Below the pieces are notes generated by a model. That model was not told the DNA's origin, searched no databases, and saw only the letters and a list, made by a program, of their open reading frames with translations. Both the position numbers and the translations under genes were made by a program. From Saccharothrix syringae (GTDB taxonomy: Bacteria; Actinomycetota; Actinomycetes; Mycobacteriales; Pseudonocardiaceae), in assembly GCF_009498035.1 (NCBI RefSeq), contig NZ_CP034550.1, positions 496,001 through 560,000 on the forward strand: a stretch of DNA of 64,000 nucleotides, given 5' to 3'. Shown here piece after piece: positions 7,631 through 15,805 of the stretch (its first letter is position 1; each line of letters starts with the position of its first letter).

Positions 7631-9993
7631 CCGCCACCGCCGAGCCGGAGGTGGGCAGGTCCCGGCGCCGCAAGGAGGACGCCCGGCTGCTCACCGGCGC
7701 CACCCGCTGGACCGACAACCTCCGGTTGCCCGGGATGCTGCACATGGCCGTGCTGCGCAGCCCCGTCGCGCACGCCCGGATCACCTCGGTCGACGTCACC
7801 GGCGCGACCGGGATGCCCGGCGTGCTGGCCGTGCTCACCGGCCGGGACCTGGCCGGCGAGCAGGGCAGCCTGCCGTGCGCGTGGCCGATCACCGAGGACA
7901 TCCTCGTCCCGCCCGCCCCGGCGCTGGCCGTGGACGAGGTGAACTTCGCCGGCGAGGCCGTCGCGCTCGTGGTCGCCCGCACCGCGGCCGAGGCCCACGA
8001 CGCGCTGGCCGCGGTCGACGTCGACTACGCGGACCTGCCGGTCGTGCTGGACGTGACCCGGGCCGTCGAGGGCGGCGACCTCGTCCACGCCGACCTGGGC
8101 GCCAACACCTGCGCCACCTGGGTGTTCGACTCCGCCGGGGCGGGCACGGGCGCCGACGTCGACCGGGCGATCGCCGAGGCGGAGGTGCTGGTCGAGCGCA
8201 CCTACCGCCAGCAGCGGCTGATCCCGGCGTTCATGGAGCCCCGCTCGGTCGTGGTCGACCCGGCGCCGGACTCGGTCACCGTGTGGTCCTCCACCCAGGT
8301 GCCGCACATCGTGCGCTGGCTGCTCGCCGCCGTGACCGGCATCCCCGAGCAGCGGATCAGGGTGGTCGCGCCCGACGTCGGCGGCGGCTTCGGCGGCAAG
8401 CTCCAGGTCACCCCCGAGGAGCTGCTGACCCTGCTCGCCGCCCGCCGCCTGGGCAGGCCGGTGAAGTGGACCGAGACGCGCACCGAGTCGATGCTGTCCG
8501 GCCACCACGGCCGCGACCAGGTGCAGCGCCTGACCCTGGCCGCCCGCCGCGACGGCACGGTCACCGGCCTCAAGGTCGACCTGCTCGTCGACATGGGCGC
8601 CTACCTGCGGCTGCTCACCCCCGGCGTGCCGATCCTCGGCGCGTTCATGTTCAACGGCGTCTACAAGTTCCCCGCCTACCGCTTCACCTGCACCAACGTG
8701 TTCACCAACAAGGTGCCCACGGACGCCTACCGCGGCGCGGGCCGCCCCGAGGCCACCTTCGCGGTCGAGCGGCTGATGGACGAGCTGGCCGCCGAACTCG
8801 GCCGCGACCCGCTGGAGCTGCGCGCGCAGAACTGGATCCGGCACGAGGAGTTCCCCTTCACCACCGTCGCCGGCCTGACCTACGACTCCGGGCACTACGA
8901 GGCCGCCACCGCCCGCGCGGTCGAGCTGTTCGGCTACCGCGCCCTGCGCGCCGAGCAGGCGGAGCGCCGCGCGAACGGCGACCCGGTCCAGCTCGGCATC
9001 GGCGTCTCCACCTACACCGAGATGTGCGGCCTGGCCCCGTCCCGGGTGCTCGGCGCCGTGCGGTACGCGGCGGGCGGCTGGGAGCACGCCGCGGTCCGGG
9101 TGCTGCCCACCGGCAAGGTCGAGCTGGTCACCGGCACCTCGCCGCACGGCCAGGGCCACGCCACCGCGTGGAGCCAGATCGTCGCCGACCGGCTCGGCGT
9201 GCCGTTCGAGGACGTGGAGGTGCTGCACGGCGACACCCGGGTGGCCCACCGCGGCCTGGACACCTACGGCTCCCGGTCGCTGGCCGTCGGCGGCGCCGCG
9301 GTCGCGCTGGCCGCGGACCGGGTGCTGGCCAAGGCCCGCACCATCGCCGCCCACCTGCTGGAGGTCGGCGAGGACGACGTGGAGTTCGCCGCCGGCGCCT
9401 TCTCCGTGCGCGGCACCTCCACCACGATGGCCTTCGGCGACGTCGTGGTCGCCGCGCACACCGCGCACGACCTGCCCGACGGCGTGGAACCCGGCCTGGA
9501 CGCCGAGGCCACCTTCGACCCGGAGAACTTCTCCTTCCCGCACGGCACCCACCTGTGCGCGGTCGAGGTCGACACCGAGACCGGCGAGGTGCGCGTCCGC
9601 TCCTACGCGTGCGTGGACGACGTCGGCGCGGTGGTGAACCCGATGATCGTCGAGGGCCAGGTGCACGGCGGCGTGGCGCAGGGCATCGCGCAGGCCCTGT
9701 TCGAGGAGGCCGTGCACGACGAGAACGGCACGCTGCTCACGGCCACGTTCGCCGACTACCCGCTGCCCGCCGCCCCCGACCTGCCGCACTTCACCACCGA
9801 CCGCACCGAGACGCCGGCGACGACCAACCCGCTGGGCGCCAAGGGCGTGGGCGAGGCGGGTGCCATCGCCTCCACCCCGGCCGTGGTCAACGCGGTCGTC
9901 GACGCGCTGCGGCACCTGGGCGTGACCGACGTGGAGATGCCGTGCACCCCGATGCGGGTGTGGCGGGCGATCCGGCGAGGGGGTGCGGCGTGA
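7627..9993 (+). CDS. coxL: Molybdenum hydroxylase large subunit, form II CoxL-like
   Basis: A 788-residue molybdopterin-binding catalytic subunit of the xanthine oxidase family. An N-terminal Ald_Xan_dh_C-like domain ([17 protein letters not shown]) is followed by the molybdopterin domain with GGGFGGKL and the C-terminal segment [13 protein letters not shown] with the conserved catalytic Glu. The active-site loop reads AYRGAGR at residues 367-373. That is the form II signature; bona fide (form I) CO dehydrogenase has AYRCSFR with the copper-binding Cys. The true substrate may therefore be something other than CO. Coupled by GTGA overlap to both neighbours. Confidence 0.95.
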   Translation: MTATAEPEVGRSRRRKEDARLLTGATRWTDNLRLPGMLHMAVLRSPVAHARITSVDVTGATGMPGVLAVLTGRDLAGEQGSLPCAWPITEDILVPPAPALAVDEVNFAGEAVALVVARTAAEAHDALAAVDVDYADLPVVLDVTRAVEGGDLVHADLGANTCATWVFDSAGAGTGADVDRAIAEAEVLVERTYRQQRLIPAFMEPRSVVVDPAPDSVTVWSSTQVPHIVRWLLAAVTGIPEQRIRVVAPDVGGGFGGKLQVTPEELLTLLAARRLGRPVKWTETRTESMLSGHHGRDQVQRLTLAARRDGTVTGLKVDLLVDMGAYLRLLTPGVPILGAFMFNGVYKFPAYRFTCTNVFTNKVPTDAYRGAGRPEATFAVERLMDELAAELGRDPLELRAQNWIRHEEFPFTTVAGLTYDSGHYEAATARAVELFGYRALRAEQAERRANGDPVQLGIGVSTYTEMCGLAPSRVLGAVRYAAGGWEHAAVRVLPTGKVELVTGTSPHGQGHATAWSQIVADRLGVPFEDVEVLHGDTRVAHRGLDTYGSRSLAVGGAAVALAADRVLAKARTIAAHLLEVGEDDVEFAAGAFSVRGTSTTMAFGDVVVAAHTAHDLPDGVEPGLDAEATFDPENFSFPHGTHLCAVEVDTETGEVRVRSYACVDDVGAVVNPMIVEGQVHGGVAQGIAQALFEEAVHDENGTLLTATFADYPLPAAPDLPHFTTDRTETPATTNPLGAKGVGEAGAIASTPAVVNAVVDALRHLGVTDVEMPCTPMRVWRAIRRGGAA

Positions 9994-10844
9994 TCCCGGC
10001 ACCGTTCGACTACGTCGCGCCCGCCACGGTCGAGCAGGCCGTGCGGGCGCTGGCCGGTGGCGGCGAGGACGCCAGGGTGCTGGCCGGCGGGCAGAGCCTG
10101 CTGCCGGTGCTGCGGATGCGGCTGGCCGCGCCCACCCTGCTGGTCGACCTGTCCCGGGTGACCGAACTGACCGGCGTGCGCGACGACGGCGACTCCCTGC
10201 TCATCGGCGCCATGTCCACCCACCACGACCTGCACCGGGACCGGCTGGTCGCCGGGCACGCCCCGCTGCTGGGCCTGGCCGCGGGCGCCGCGGCCGACCC
10301 GCAGGTGCGGCACCGCGGCACGCTCGGCGGCGCCCTCGCCCACGCCGACCCGGCGGGCGACCTGCCCGCGCCCGTCCTCGCGCTGGACGCGGTGCTGGTG
10401 TGCACCGGGCCCGGCGGCACCCGCGAGGTGCCCGCGGCGGAGTTCTTCGTCGACCACTTCACCACCGCGCTGGCGCCCGACGAGCTGCTGACCCACGTGC
10501 GCGTGCCCAAGCTGACCGGCTGGGGCGCGCGCTACGAGAAGTTCAACCGGATGGCCCAGACGTGGTCGATCGTCGCCGTCGCCGCCGCCGCGCGGGTCTC
10601 GGACGGCACGGTCACGGGCGCCCGGGTGGCCCTGACCAACATGGGGTCGACGCCGGTCCGGGCGCGGGGCGTGGAGGAGGCCCTGGTCGGGCAGCCCGCG
10701 ACGGCCGCCGCCGTCGCCGTCGCGGCCGCCCGCGCCGCCGAGGGCACCGACCCGCCCGCCGACCGCGACGCGGACGCCGGGTACCGGGCCCACCTCGCGC
10801 GCGTGCTGACCCGGCGCGCGCTGACCGGGGCGGTGGGCGCGTGA
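9990..10844 (+). CDS. coxM: FAD-binding medium subunit of molybdenum hydroxylase
   Basis: A 284-residue flavoprotein subunit. The FAD pyrophosphate-binding loops AGGQSLLP (about residues 32-39) and TLGGALAHADPAGD (about 110) are visible, as is the C-terminal CO_deh_flav_C domain beginning near YEKFNRMAQTWSIVAVA. It accepts electrons from the 2Fe-2S subunit. The gene order S-L-M differs from the M-S-L order of Oligotropha carboxidovorans and is common for form II clusters. GTGA overlaps at both ends. Confidence 0.94.
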   Translation: MIPAPFDYVAPATVEQAVRALAGGGEDARVLAGGQSLLPVLRMRLAAPTLLVDLSRVTELTGVRDDGDSLLIGAMSTHHDLHRDRLVAGHAPLLGLAAGAAADPQVRHRGTLGGALAHADPAGDLPAPVLALDAVLVCTGPGGTREVPAAEFFVDHFTTALAPDELLTHVRVPKLTGWGARYEKFNRMAQTWSIVAVAAAARVSDGTVTGARVALTNMGSTPVRARGVEEALVGQPATAAAVAVAAARAAEGTDPPADRDADAGYRAHLARVLTRRALTGAVGA

Positions 10845-11461
10845 AGCTGGAGCACCGGTTCACCGTGCCCGCGCCCGTGCCCGAGGTGTGGGCGGCCCTG
10901 CTCGACCCCGAGGTGGTGGCGCCGTGCCTGCCCGGCGCCACCCTCACCGGCGTCGACGGGCGCGGCTTCACCGGCACGGTCGAGGTCAGGCTCGGGCCCG
11001 TCGTGCTGCTCTACCGCGGCACGGGCGAGTTCACCTCGGTCGACGAGCGGGTCCACGCCGCCGTGCTCAGGGCGTCCGGCAAGGACACCAGGGGCAACGG
11101 CACCGCCACCGCGACGGTGTCCGCGGCGCTGACCGCGGCCGAGGGCGGCACCGAGGTGTCCGTGGTCACCGACCTCGTCGTCACCGGCCGCCCCGCCCAG
11201 CTCGGGCGCGGGCTGATCGGCGAGGTCGGCGCCAAGGTCGTCGCCGAGTTCGCCGAACACCTGGCGGCCCGGCTCGGGCCGGCGGAAGCTGAACGGGTGA
11301 CTACCCAGGAGACCCGGCCCCGGCTGCGGGCGGTGCCGGACGAGCCCGTCGACCTGATCGACGCCGCCGGCGTGCCCGTGCTCAAGCGCGTGCTGCCGGT
11401 CGTGGCCGGGTTGGTGGCGGTGGCGCTGCTGGTCCGCCGGCTGCGCGGGCGGCACCGCTGA
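10841..11461 (+). CDS. coxG: CoxG-like SRPBCC protein with C-terminal membrane anchor
   Basis: A 206-residue protein. Residues 1-145 form the CoxG/START-like SRPBCC domain (LEHRFTVPAPVPEVWAALLD; CLPGATLTG). A linker leads to a hydrophobic helix, VLPVVAGLVAVALLVRRL, at the C terminus. CoxG is thought to recruit the CO dehydrogenase complex to the cytoplasmic membrane so that electrons can enter the respiratory chain; the single C-terminal helix fits that role. Last gene of the coupled run; it starts at GTG over the coxM stop. Confidence 0.87.
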   Translation: MKLEHRFTVPAPVPEVWAALLDPEVVAPCLPGATLTGVDGRGFTGTVEVRLGPVVLLYRGTGEFTSVDERVHAAVLRASGKDTRGNGTATATVSAALTAAEGGTEVSVVTDLVVTGRPAQLGRGLIGEVGAKVVAEFAEHLAARLGPAEAERVTTQETRPRLRAVPDEPVDLIDAAGVPVLKRVLPVVAGLVAVALLVRRLRGRHR

Positions 11462-11520
11462 ACGCGCGCGGCGGGCGGCCGACCCCCGGGACGGCCGCCC
11501 GCACCGCCGCGCTCCCGGCC

Positions 11521-12612
11521 GTGCTGCCGACCGCGCTGCTGGCCGTGCTGCTGGTCGTGCTGCTGGTCGCGGCCTGCACCGGCTCACCGGTGGTGATCAC
11601 CACCTCGCGGCCGGCGCCGACGACGACCTCGCCCGCCGCGCCGGAACCGCCGTCGTTCACCCTCGCCGCGGGCGGCGACATCCTGGTCCACCCGGCGCTG
11701 ACCGAGCAGGCCGACCGGGACGGCGCCCGCGACTTCGTGCCGCTGCTCGACGGCCTGCGCCGGGCGATCGAGGCCGACGTGTCCCTCTGCCACCTGGAGA
11801 CGCCGCTGTCCGCGCCCGGCGCGCCCACCTACGGCTACCCGGCGTTCAGCGCGCCGCCCGAGGTCGCGACCGCGCTCAAGGACATCGGCTACGACAGCTG
11901 CTCGACCGCGTCCAACCACACCCTCGACCGCGGCGCGCCCGCCATCAGGACCACCCTGGACGTGCTGGACGCGGCCGGGCTCCGGCACACCGGGTCGTTC
12001 CGCTCGCCCGAGGAGGCCGCGACCCCGCTGCTGCTCGACGTCAAGGGCGTGAAGGTCGGGCACGTGTCGTTCACCTACGGCTTCAACGGCATCCCGCTGC
12101 CGCAGCCGTGGATGGCCAACCAGCTGTCCACCGAGGGCGTGCTGGCCGCCGCCCGGGCCGCCAAGCGGGCGGGCGCCGAGGTCGTGGTGGCGAGCCTGCA
12201 CTGGGGCGACGAGTACCGGCACGAGGTCACCGGGCAGCAGCGCGCCATGGCCCGCGAGCTGCTGGCCGACCCCGCCGTGGACCTGATCATCGGCACCCAC
12301 GTGCACGTGGTGCAGCCCATCGAGCAGGTCGGCGGCAAGTGGGTCGTCTACGGCATGGGCAACGAGGTGGCGCGCCACTCCGAGCCGCGCGGCACCACCG
12401 AGGAGGGCATCGTCACCCGGTTCAGGTTCGTCAAGGGCGCGGCGGGCTGGTCGGTGGCCGAGGCGTCCTACGTGCCGACCCTGGTCGAGTTCGGCCCGCC
12501 GATCCGCGTGGTCGACCTGACCCGCGTGCCCGCCACGCCCCGCCGCACCGAGGCGCTGGAGCGCACCGACGGCGTGGTGCGCAGCCTCGGCGCGGCCATC
12601 GCCCACCCCTGA
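11521..12612 (+). CDS. CapA family lipoprotein (metallophosphatase-like)
   Basis: A 363-residue PGA_cap/CapA domain protein. It begins with a lipoprotein signal (LLAVLLVVLLVAAC, lipobox LVAAC, Cys19), then a proline/threonine-rich linker and the CapA domain with AAGGDILVHP, CHLETPLS, SNHTLDRG and HWGDEYRH motifs. CapA proteins resemble metallophosphoesterases and are linked to poly-gamma-glutamate or envelope polymers, but many actinobacterial copies are not tied to a capsule. No pgs genes are nearby. GTG at 11521 is the first start in frame, 59 bp after coxG, so the gene may be co-transcribed with the cox run. Confidence 0.85.
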   Translation: MLPTALLAVLLVVLLVAACTGSPVVITTSRPAPTTTSPAAPEPPSFTLAAGGDILVHPALTEQADRDGARDFVPLLDGLRRAIEADVSLCHLETPLSAPGAPTYGYPAFSAPPEVATALKDIGYDSCSTASNHTLDRGAPAIRTTLDVLDAAGLRHTGSFRSPEEAATPLLLDVKGVKVGHVSFTYGFNGIPLPQPWMANQLSTEGVLAAARAAKRAGAEVVVASLHWGDEYRHEVTGQQRAMARELLADPAVDLIIGTHVHVVQPIEQVGGKWVVYGMGNEVARHSEPRGTTEEGIVTRFRFVKGAAGWSVAEASYVPTLVEFGPPIRVVDLTRVPATPRRTEALERTDGVVRSLGAAIAHP

Positions 12613-12675
12613 GCGATTCCTGCCCGCCCGTCCGGGTGTCCGCACCCACGACATCCGCACGAGACGGGAGTGGGA

Positions 12676-13390
12676 ATGGCGAGCGCGCAGTCCGGGGCGG
12701 TCAAGGCGGTGTACGAGCGGTGGACGGTCGACCGGCTCAACGGGCGGCCGGTGGACCCGGGGAGCTGGGGCGACCTGACCGCCGAGCCGTGCGGCGTGGA
12801 CCACCTGGAGACCGGTGAACCCGGTGTGCCCGCGATGTGGCTGGTGCCGCGGGGCGCCGCAGACCGTCGAGGTCTACCGGTGGCTGCTCGGCGCCTCGAT
12901 CGGGTCGGCGCGCGTCGCGTTCGCCGGCGACTCCGCGGGTGCCGCCCTGGTCGTGAACGCCCAGCCGCGCGCCCGCGAACCGGGCCTGCCGCCGCCCGCC
13001 GCGGCGCTGCTGATCTCGCCGTGGGTGGACCCGGAGGCGGGCGGGGGGACGTACCGGACCAACGCCGAGACCGACGGCTACTTCTACCGGGACCTCGTCG
13101 CCCTCATGGCGGGCCTCTACCCGGGGCCGGGCGGCGACCCGCGCGACCCGACCGCCAACCCCCCGCACGCCGACCTGACCGGCCTGGCGCCGATGTACGT
13201 GCGGGCGGGCGGGCACGAGACGCTGCTGGACGACGGCCGGGCGCTGGTGGAGCGGGCGGGGGAGGCCGGGCTCGACGTGTTCGACGGGCAGGTGCACACC
13301 TTCCGGATGGCCGCCGGGCGGTCGCCCGAGGCCGACGACGCGATCCGCCGGCTCGCCGGGTGGGTGCGGCCGGGGCTGGGGCTCGCGTGA
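12676..13390 (+). pseudogene. Alpha/beta hydrolase (HSL-type esterase) with internal deletion and frameshift
   Basis: Two segments of one esterase gene lie in different frames. From ATG 12676 the protein runs MASAQSGAVKAVYERWTVDR to about PRGAADR (12860). From there homology continues one frame on, with QTVEVYRWLLG, GDSAGAALVV, LLISPWVD and HTFRMAAG to the stop at 13388-13390. Missing between them are roughly 45-50 residues that in intact members carry the HGGG oxyanion-hole motif and the YRRAPEHP segment. The nucleophile (GDSAG) and the catalytic His region remain. Loss of HGGG together with the frame change means no active enzyme. The stop overlaps the next gene by GTGA. Confidence 0.8.
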
Positions 13391-14090
13391 CCGCCCCCGC
13401 CGACTTCGCGCGGGTCGCCGAGCCGTTCCGGGGCGAGCTGCCGGCGCACTGCTACCGGCTGCCCGGCTCGCGGCACGAGGCCGAGGACCTGGTGCAGGAG
13501 ACCTACCTGCGGGCGTGGCGGTCGTACGGGGCGTTCGAGGGGCGCGCCTCGGTGCGGGTGTGGCTGCACCGGATCGCCACGAACGCGTGCCTGACCGCGC
13601 TGGGGCGGCGGGCCGTGCTGATCCCGCGCGAGGTGCTGGATGTCCCGGCCGCCGAGGTCGCCGACATGCCCGGCACGTCGGTGGCCGCGGTGAAGAGCGC
13701 GCTGCAACGCGCGCGGGCCCGCCTGGCCGAGGTCGCCCCCTCGGCGGACGACGTGCTCGAACCCACCTCGCCCGAGGCCCGGGCGCTGCTCGCGCAGTAC
13801 GTCGAGGGCTTCGAGAACGCGGACCTGTCGGCCCTGGAGCGGGCGCTGCGCGCCGACGCCGCCCTGGAGGTGGCGGGCTCGCCGACCTGGTTCGCGGGCA
13901 AGCGGCGGTGCCTGGAGCTCCTGGCCACCGTCCTCGGCTCACCCGGCGACTGGCGCATGGTCCCCACCACGTCGAACGACCAGCCCGCGGCCCTGGCCCA
14001 CCACCGCGGCGAACCGTTCGGCATGGGCGTCCCGACCGCCACCGCGACCGGCATCTCCCGCATCACGGTGTTCCCCGACCCGACCCTCGC
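13387..14090 (+). pseudogene. ECF sigma factor (SigG/SigJ-like with SnoaL-type C-domain), internally deleted and 3'-eroded
   Basis: Region 2 is clear (RHEAEDLVQETYLRAWRSYG, then RVWLHRIATNACLTAL). Immediately afterwards the sequence jumps to the middle of region 4 (REVLDVPAAEVADMPGTS, VAAVKSALQRARARLAEVAP). The linker and first helices of region 4, about 60-70 residues, are missing in frame. A SnoaL-like C-terminal domain follows (LAQYVEGFENADLSALERAL ... GISRITVF), but there is no stop codon where the family ends. The frame runs on antisense through menC. Leu-to-Pro changes occur at conserved positions (LPGS, MPGTS). Probably a pseudogene, although the N-terminal part is intact and starts with a GTGA overlap. 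Confidence 0.72.
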
Positions 14091-14156
14091 GAGTCGAACC
14101 CCCGGCACCCCCGTGTCGAACCCCCGGACCCCCCGAGTTCCACGTCCACCACCGTC
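14091..14156 (+). repeat. Three units of the 22-bp GTGTC repeat family
   Basis: Units begin at 14091 (GAGTCGAAC), 14113 (GTGTCGAAC) and 14135 (GAGTTCCAC), exactly 22 bases apart. They start where homology of the sigma-factor pseudogene stops and end at the menC stop codon. Same family as the arrays at 29375, 49085 and 62341. Confidence 0.7.
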
Positions 14157-15090
14157 AGAGCAGGCCCCGGACCCGGTCGAGCCGGTCCAGCCAGCGGGTC
14201 GCCGTCGCGCCGTCGGCGGCGAACCCGGCGGCCCGGTCGGGCTCCGGGGCCCGCACCGGCACCGGCAGCCACCCGTCCACCGGCCGCAGCGAGTCGGTCG
14301 TGACGTCGCCGTCCAGCAGCGACAGCGTGCCCAGCCCGCACGCGAAGCCCAGCTCCGGCAGCGCACCGGCCAGCGCCAGCCCGGCCGCCATGCCCACCGA
14401 CGTCTCCAGCGCCGACGACACCACGCACGGCAGCCCGCACGCCTCCGCCACCGCCAGCGCCCGCCGCACCCCGCCCAGCGGCGCGACCTTGATCACCGCC
14501 ACGTCCGCCGCGCCCGCCACGGCCACCCGCAGCGGGTCCTCCGCCCGCCGGATCGACTCGTCCGCGGCGATCCGCACGTCGACCCGCCTGCGCACGGCGG
14601 CCAGCTCCGCCACCGACGGGCACGGCTGCTCGACGTACTCCAGCCCGCCCGCGGCCCGGTCCAGCTCCCGGATCGCGGCGACGGCGGTGTCCACGTCCCA
14701 CGCGGCGTTGGCGTCCACCCGGACCGCGCCCGACGGGCCGAGGGCGTCGCGCACCGCCGCGACCCGCTCCAGGTCGTCGCGCAGCGGCGAGCCCGGGTCG
14801 GCGACCTTCACCTTGGCCGTCGAGCAGCCGGAGGCCGCGACGATCGCGTGCGCGCGCTCGGGGGGGACCACGGGGACCGTGCAGTTGACCGGGACGCGGT
14901 CCCGGACCGGCGCGGGCCAGCCTTCCTCGGCGGACTCCAGCGCGCACGCCAGCCAGGGCGCGGACTCGGCGTCGGAGTAGTCCTCGAAGGCGCAGAACTC
15001 ACCCCACCCGGCCGCGCCCTCCAGCAGCACGCCGTGGCGCACCGTGATACCGCGGAACCTGGTGCGCAGGGGGATCGAGTAGACCGGCAC
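14155..15090 (-). CDS. menC: o-Succinylbenzoate synthase
   Basis: A 311-residue enolase-superfamily enzyme that dehydrates SHCHC to o-succinylbenzoate in menaquinone synthesis. The catalytic set is visible: the Lys pair in AKVKV (K93/K95), metal ligands D126 (DANAAW), E154 (VEQP) and D177 (ADES), and the general base K201 (VIKVAP). The length is typical of actinobacterial MenC. No other men gene is in the window. It is convergent with the sigma-factor remnant and abuts a short repeat array. It starts at 15090, 10 bp after the stop of the upstream membrane-protein gene, so the two form an operon. Confidence 0.93.
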   Translation of the reverse strand: MPVYSIPLRTRFRGITVRHGVLLEGAAGWGEFCAFEDYSDAESAPWLACALESAEEGWPAPVRDRVPVNCTVPVVPPERAHAIVAASGCSTAKVKVADPGSPLRDDLERVAAVRDALGPSGAVRVDANAAWDVDTAVAAIRELDRAAGGLEYVEQPCPSVAELAAVRRRVDVRIAADESIRRAEDPLRVAVAGAADVAVIKVAPLGGVRRALAVAEACGLPCVVSSALETSVGMAAGLALAGALPELGFACGLGTLSLLDGDVTTDSLRPVDGWLPVPVRAPEPDRAAGFAADGATATRWLDRLDRVRGLL

Positions 15091-15099
15091 CGGGGGATC

Positions 15100-15732
15100 C
15101 TAGAGCGGGTCCAGCGCCGCCACCCGCCGCAGCGCGCGGGCGGCCAGGTCCGGGTCCGCCTCCTCGGCCAGCACCCGCAGGGCGTCCGCGAACCGGTCCA
15201 CCCGCCGGTCCAGGTCGGCCAGCTCCCGGGTCGCCTCGGCCAGCTCCGCGGCCAGCCCCGGCCGGTTCCGCGCGCCGGCCAGCCCGGAGCGGGTGGCCAG
15301 CGAACCGCGCAGCGCCACGAGCGCCCGCCACAGCTGTTCCTCGACGTGCGCCACCCGCCCGGGGTCGGGGCCGCGCACCGCGTCGAAGTACCCGCACAGC
15401 CGGCCCGCCCGCCGCCGCTGGGCCTCGTCGGCGAACTGGAGCGGGTGCACCACGTCGTCGGCGCTCGCCGCCCACGCCACCTGCCAGTCGGTGACCCGCG
15501 CCGGCAGCGCGGCGACCAGGCCGACCAGCACCAGGGGCGCGCCCGCCAGGCCCACCGACCACCACGGCGTCGGCCCGACCACCGCCAACGCCCCGGCCAG
15601 CGGGACCGCCGGCACCAGCACCGGCCGCAGCCGGGCCCGCCGGACCCGACCGCGGGCGACCCGGGCGGCCCCGGCCCGGTCGGCCCCGGGCCGCCACATC
15701 CACCAGCGCGGCGCCGGCGGGTCCGGCTTCAC
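15100..15732 (-). CDS. Hypothetical membrane protein with helical C-domain
   Basis: A 210-residue protein I cannot assign to a family. It has an arginine-rich N-terminus with WWMW, then two adjacent hydrophobic segments (about residues 38-52 and 58-76), followed by a charged, alanine/leucine-rich region predicted to be helical (ELAEATRELADLDRRVDRF). It lies just upstream of menC on the same strand and may be co-transcribed with it. A small soluble-domain-plus-hairpin membrane protein is the most that can be said. Confidence 0.65.
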   Translation of the reverse strand: MKPDPPAPRWWMWRPGADRAGAARVARGRVRRARLRPVLVPAVPLAGALAVVGPTPWWSVGLAGAPLVLVGLVAALPARVTDWQVAWAASADDVVHPLQFADEAQRRRAGRLCGYFDAVRGPDPGRVAHVEEQLWRALVALRGSLATRSGLAGARNRPGLAAELAEATRELADLDRRVDRFADALRVLAEEADPDLAARALRRVAALDPL

Positions 15733-15805
15733 GCGCGTGCCCGGCGGGTCGCGACCGGCACGGCCACCGCCGGCAATCCGCCGCTGTCCACGGCGCCCAC
15801 CCCGG

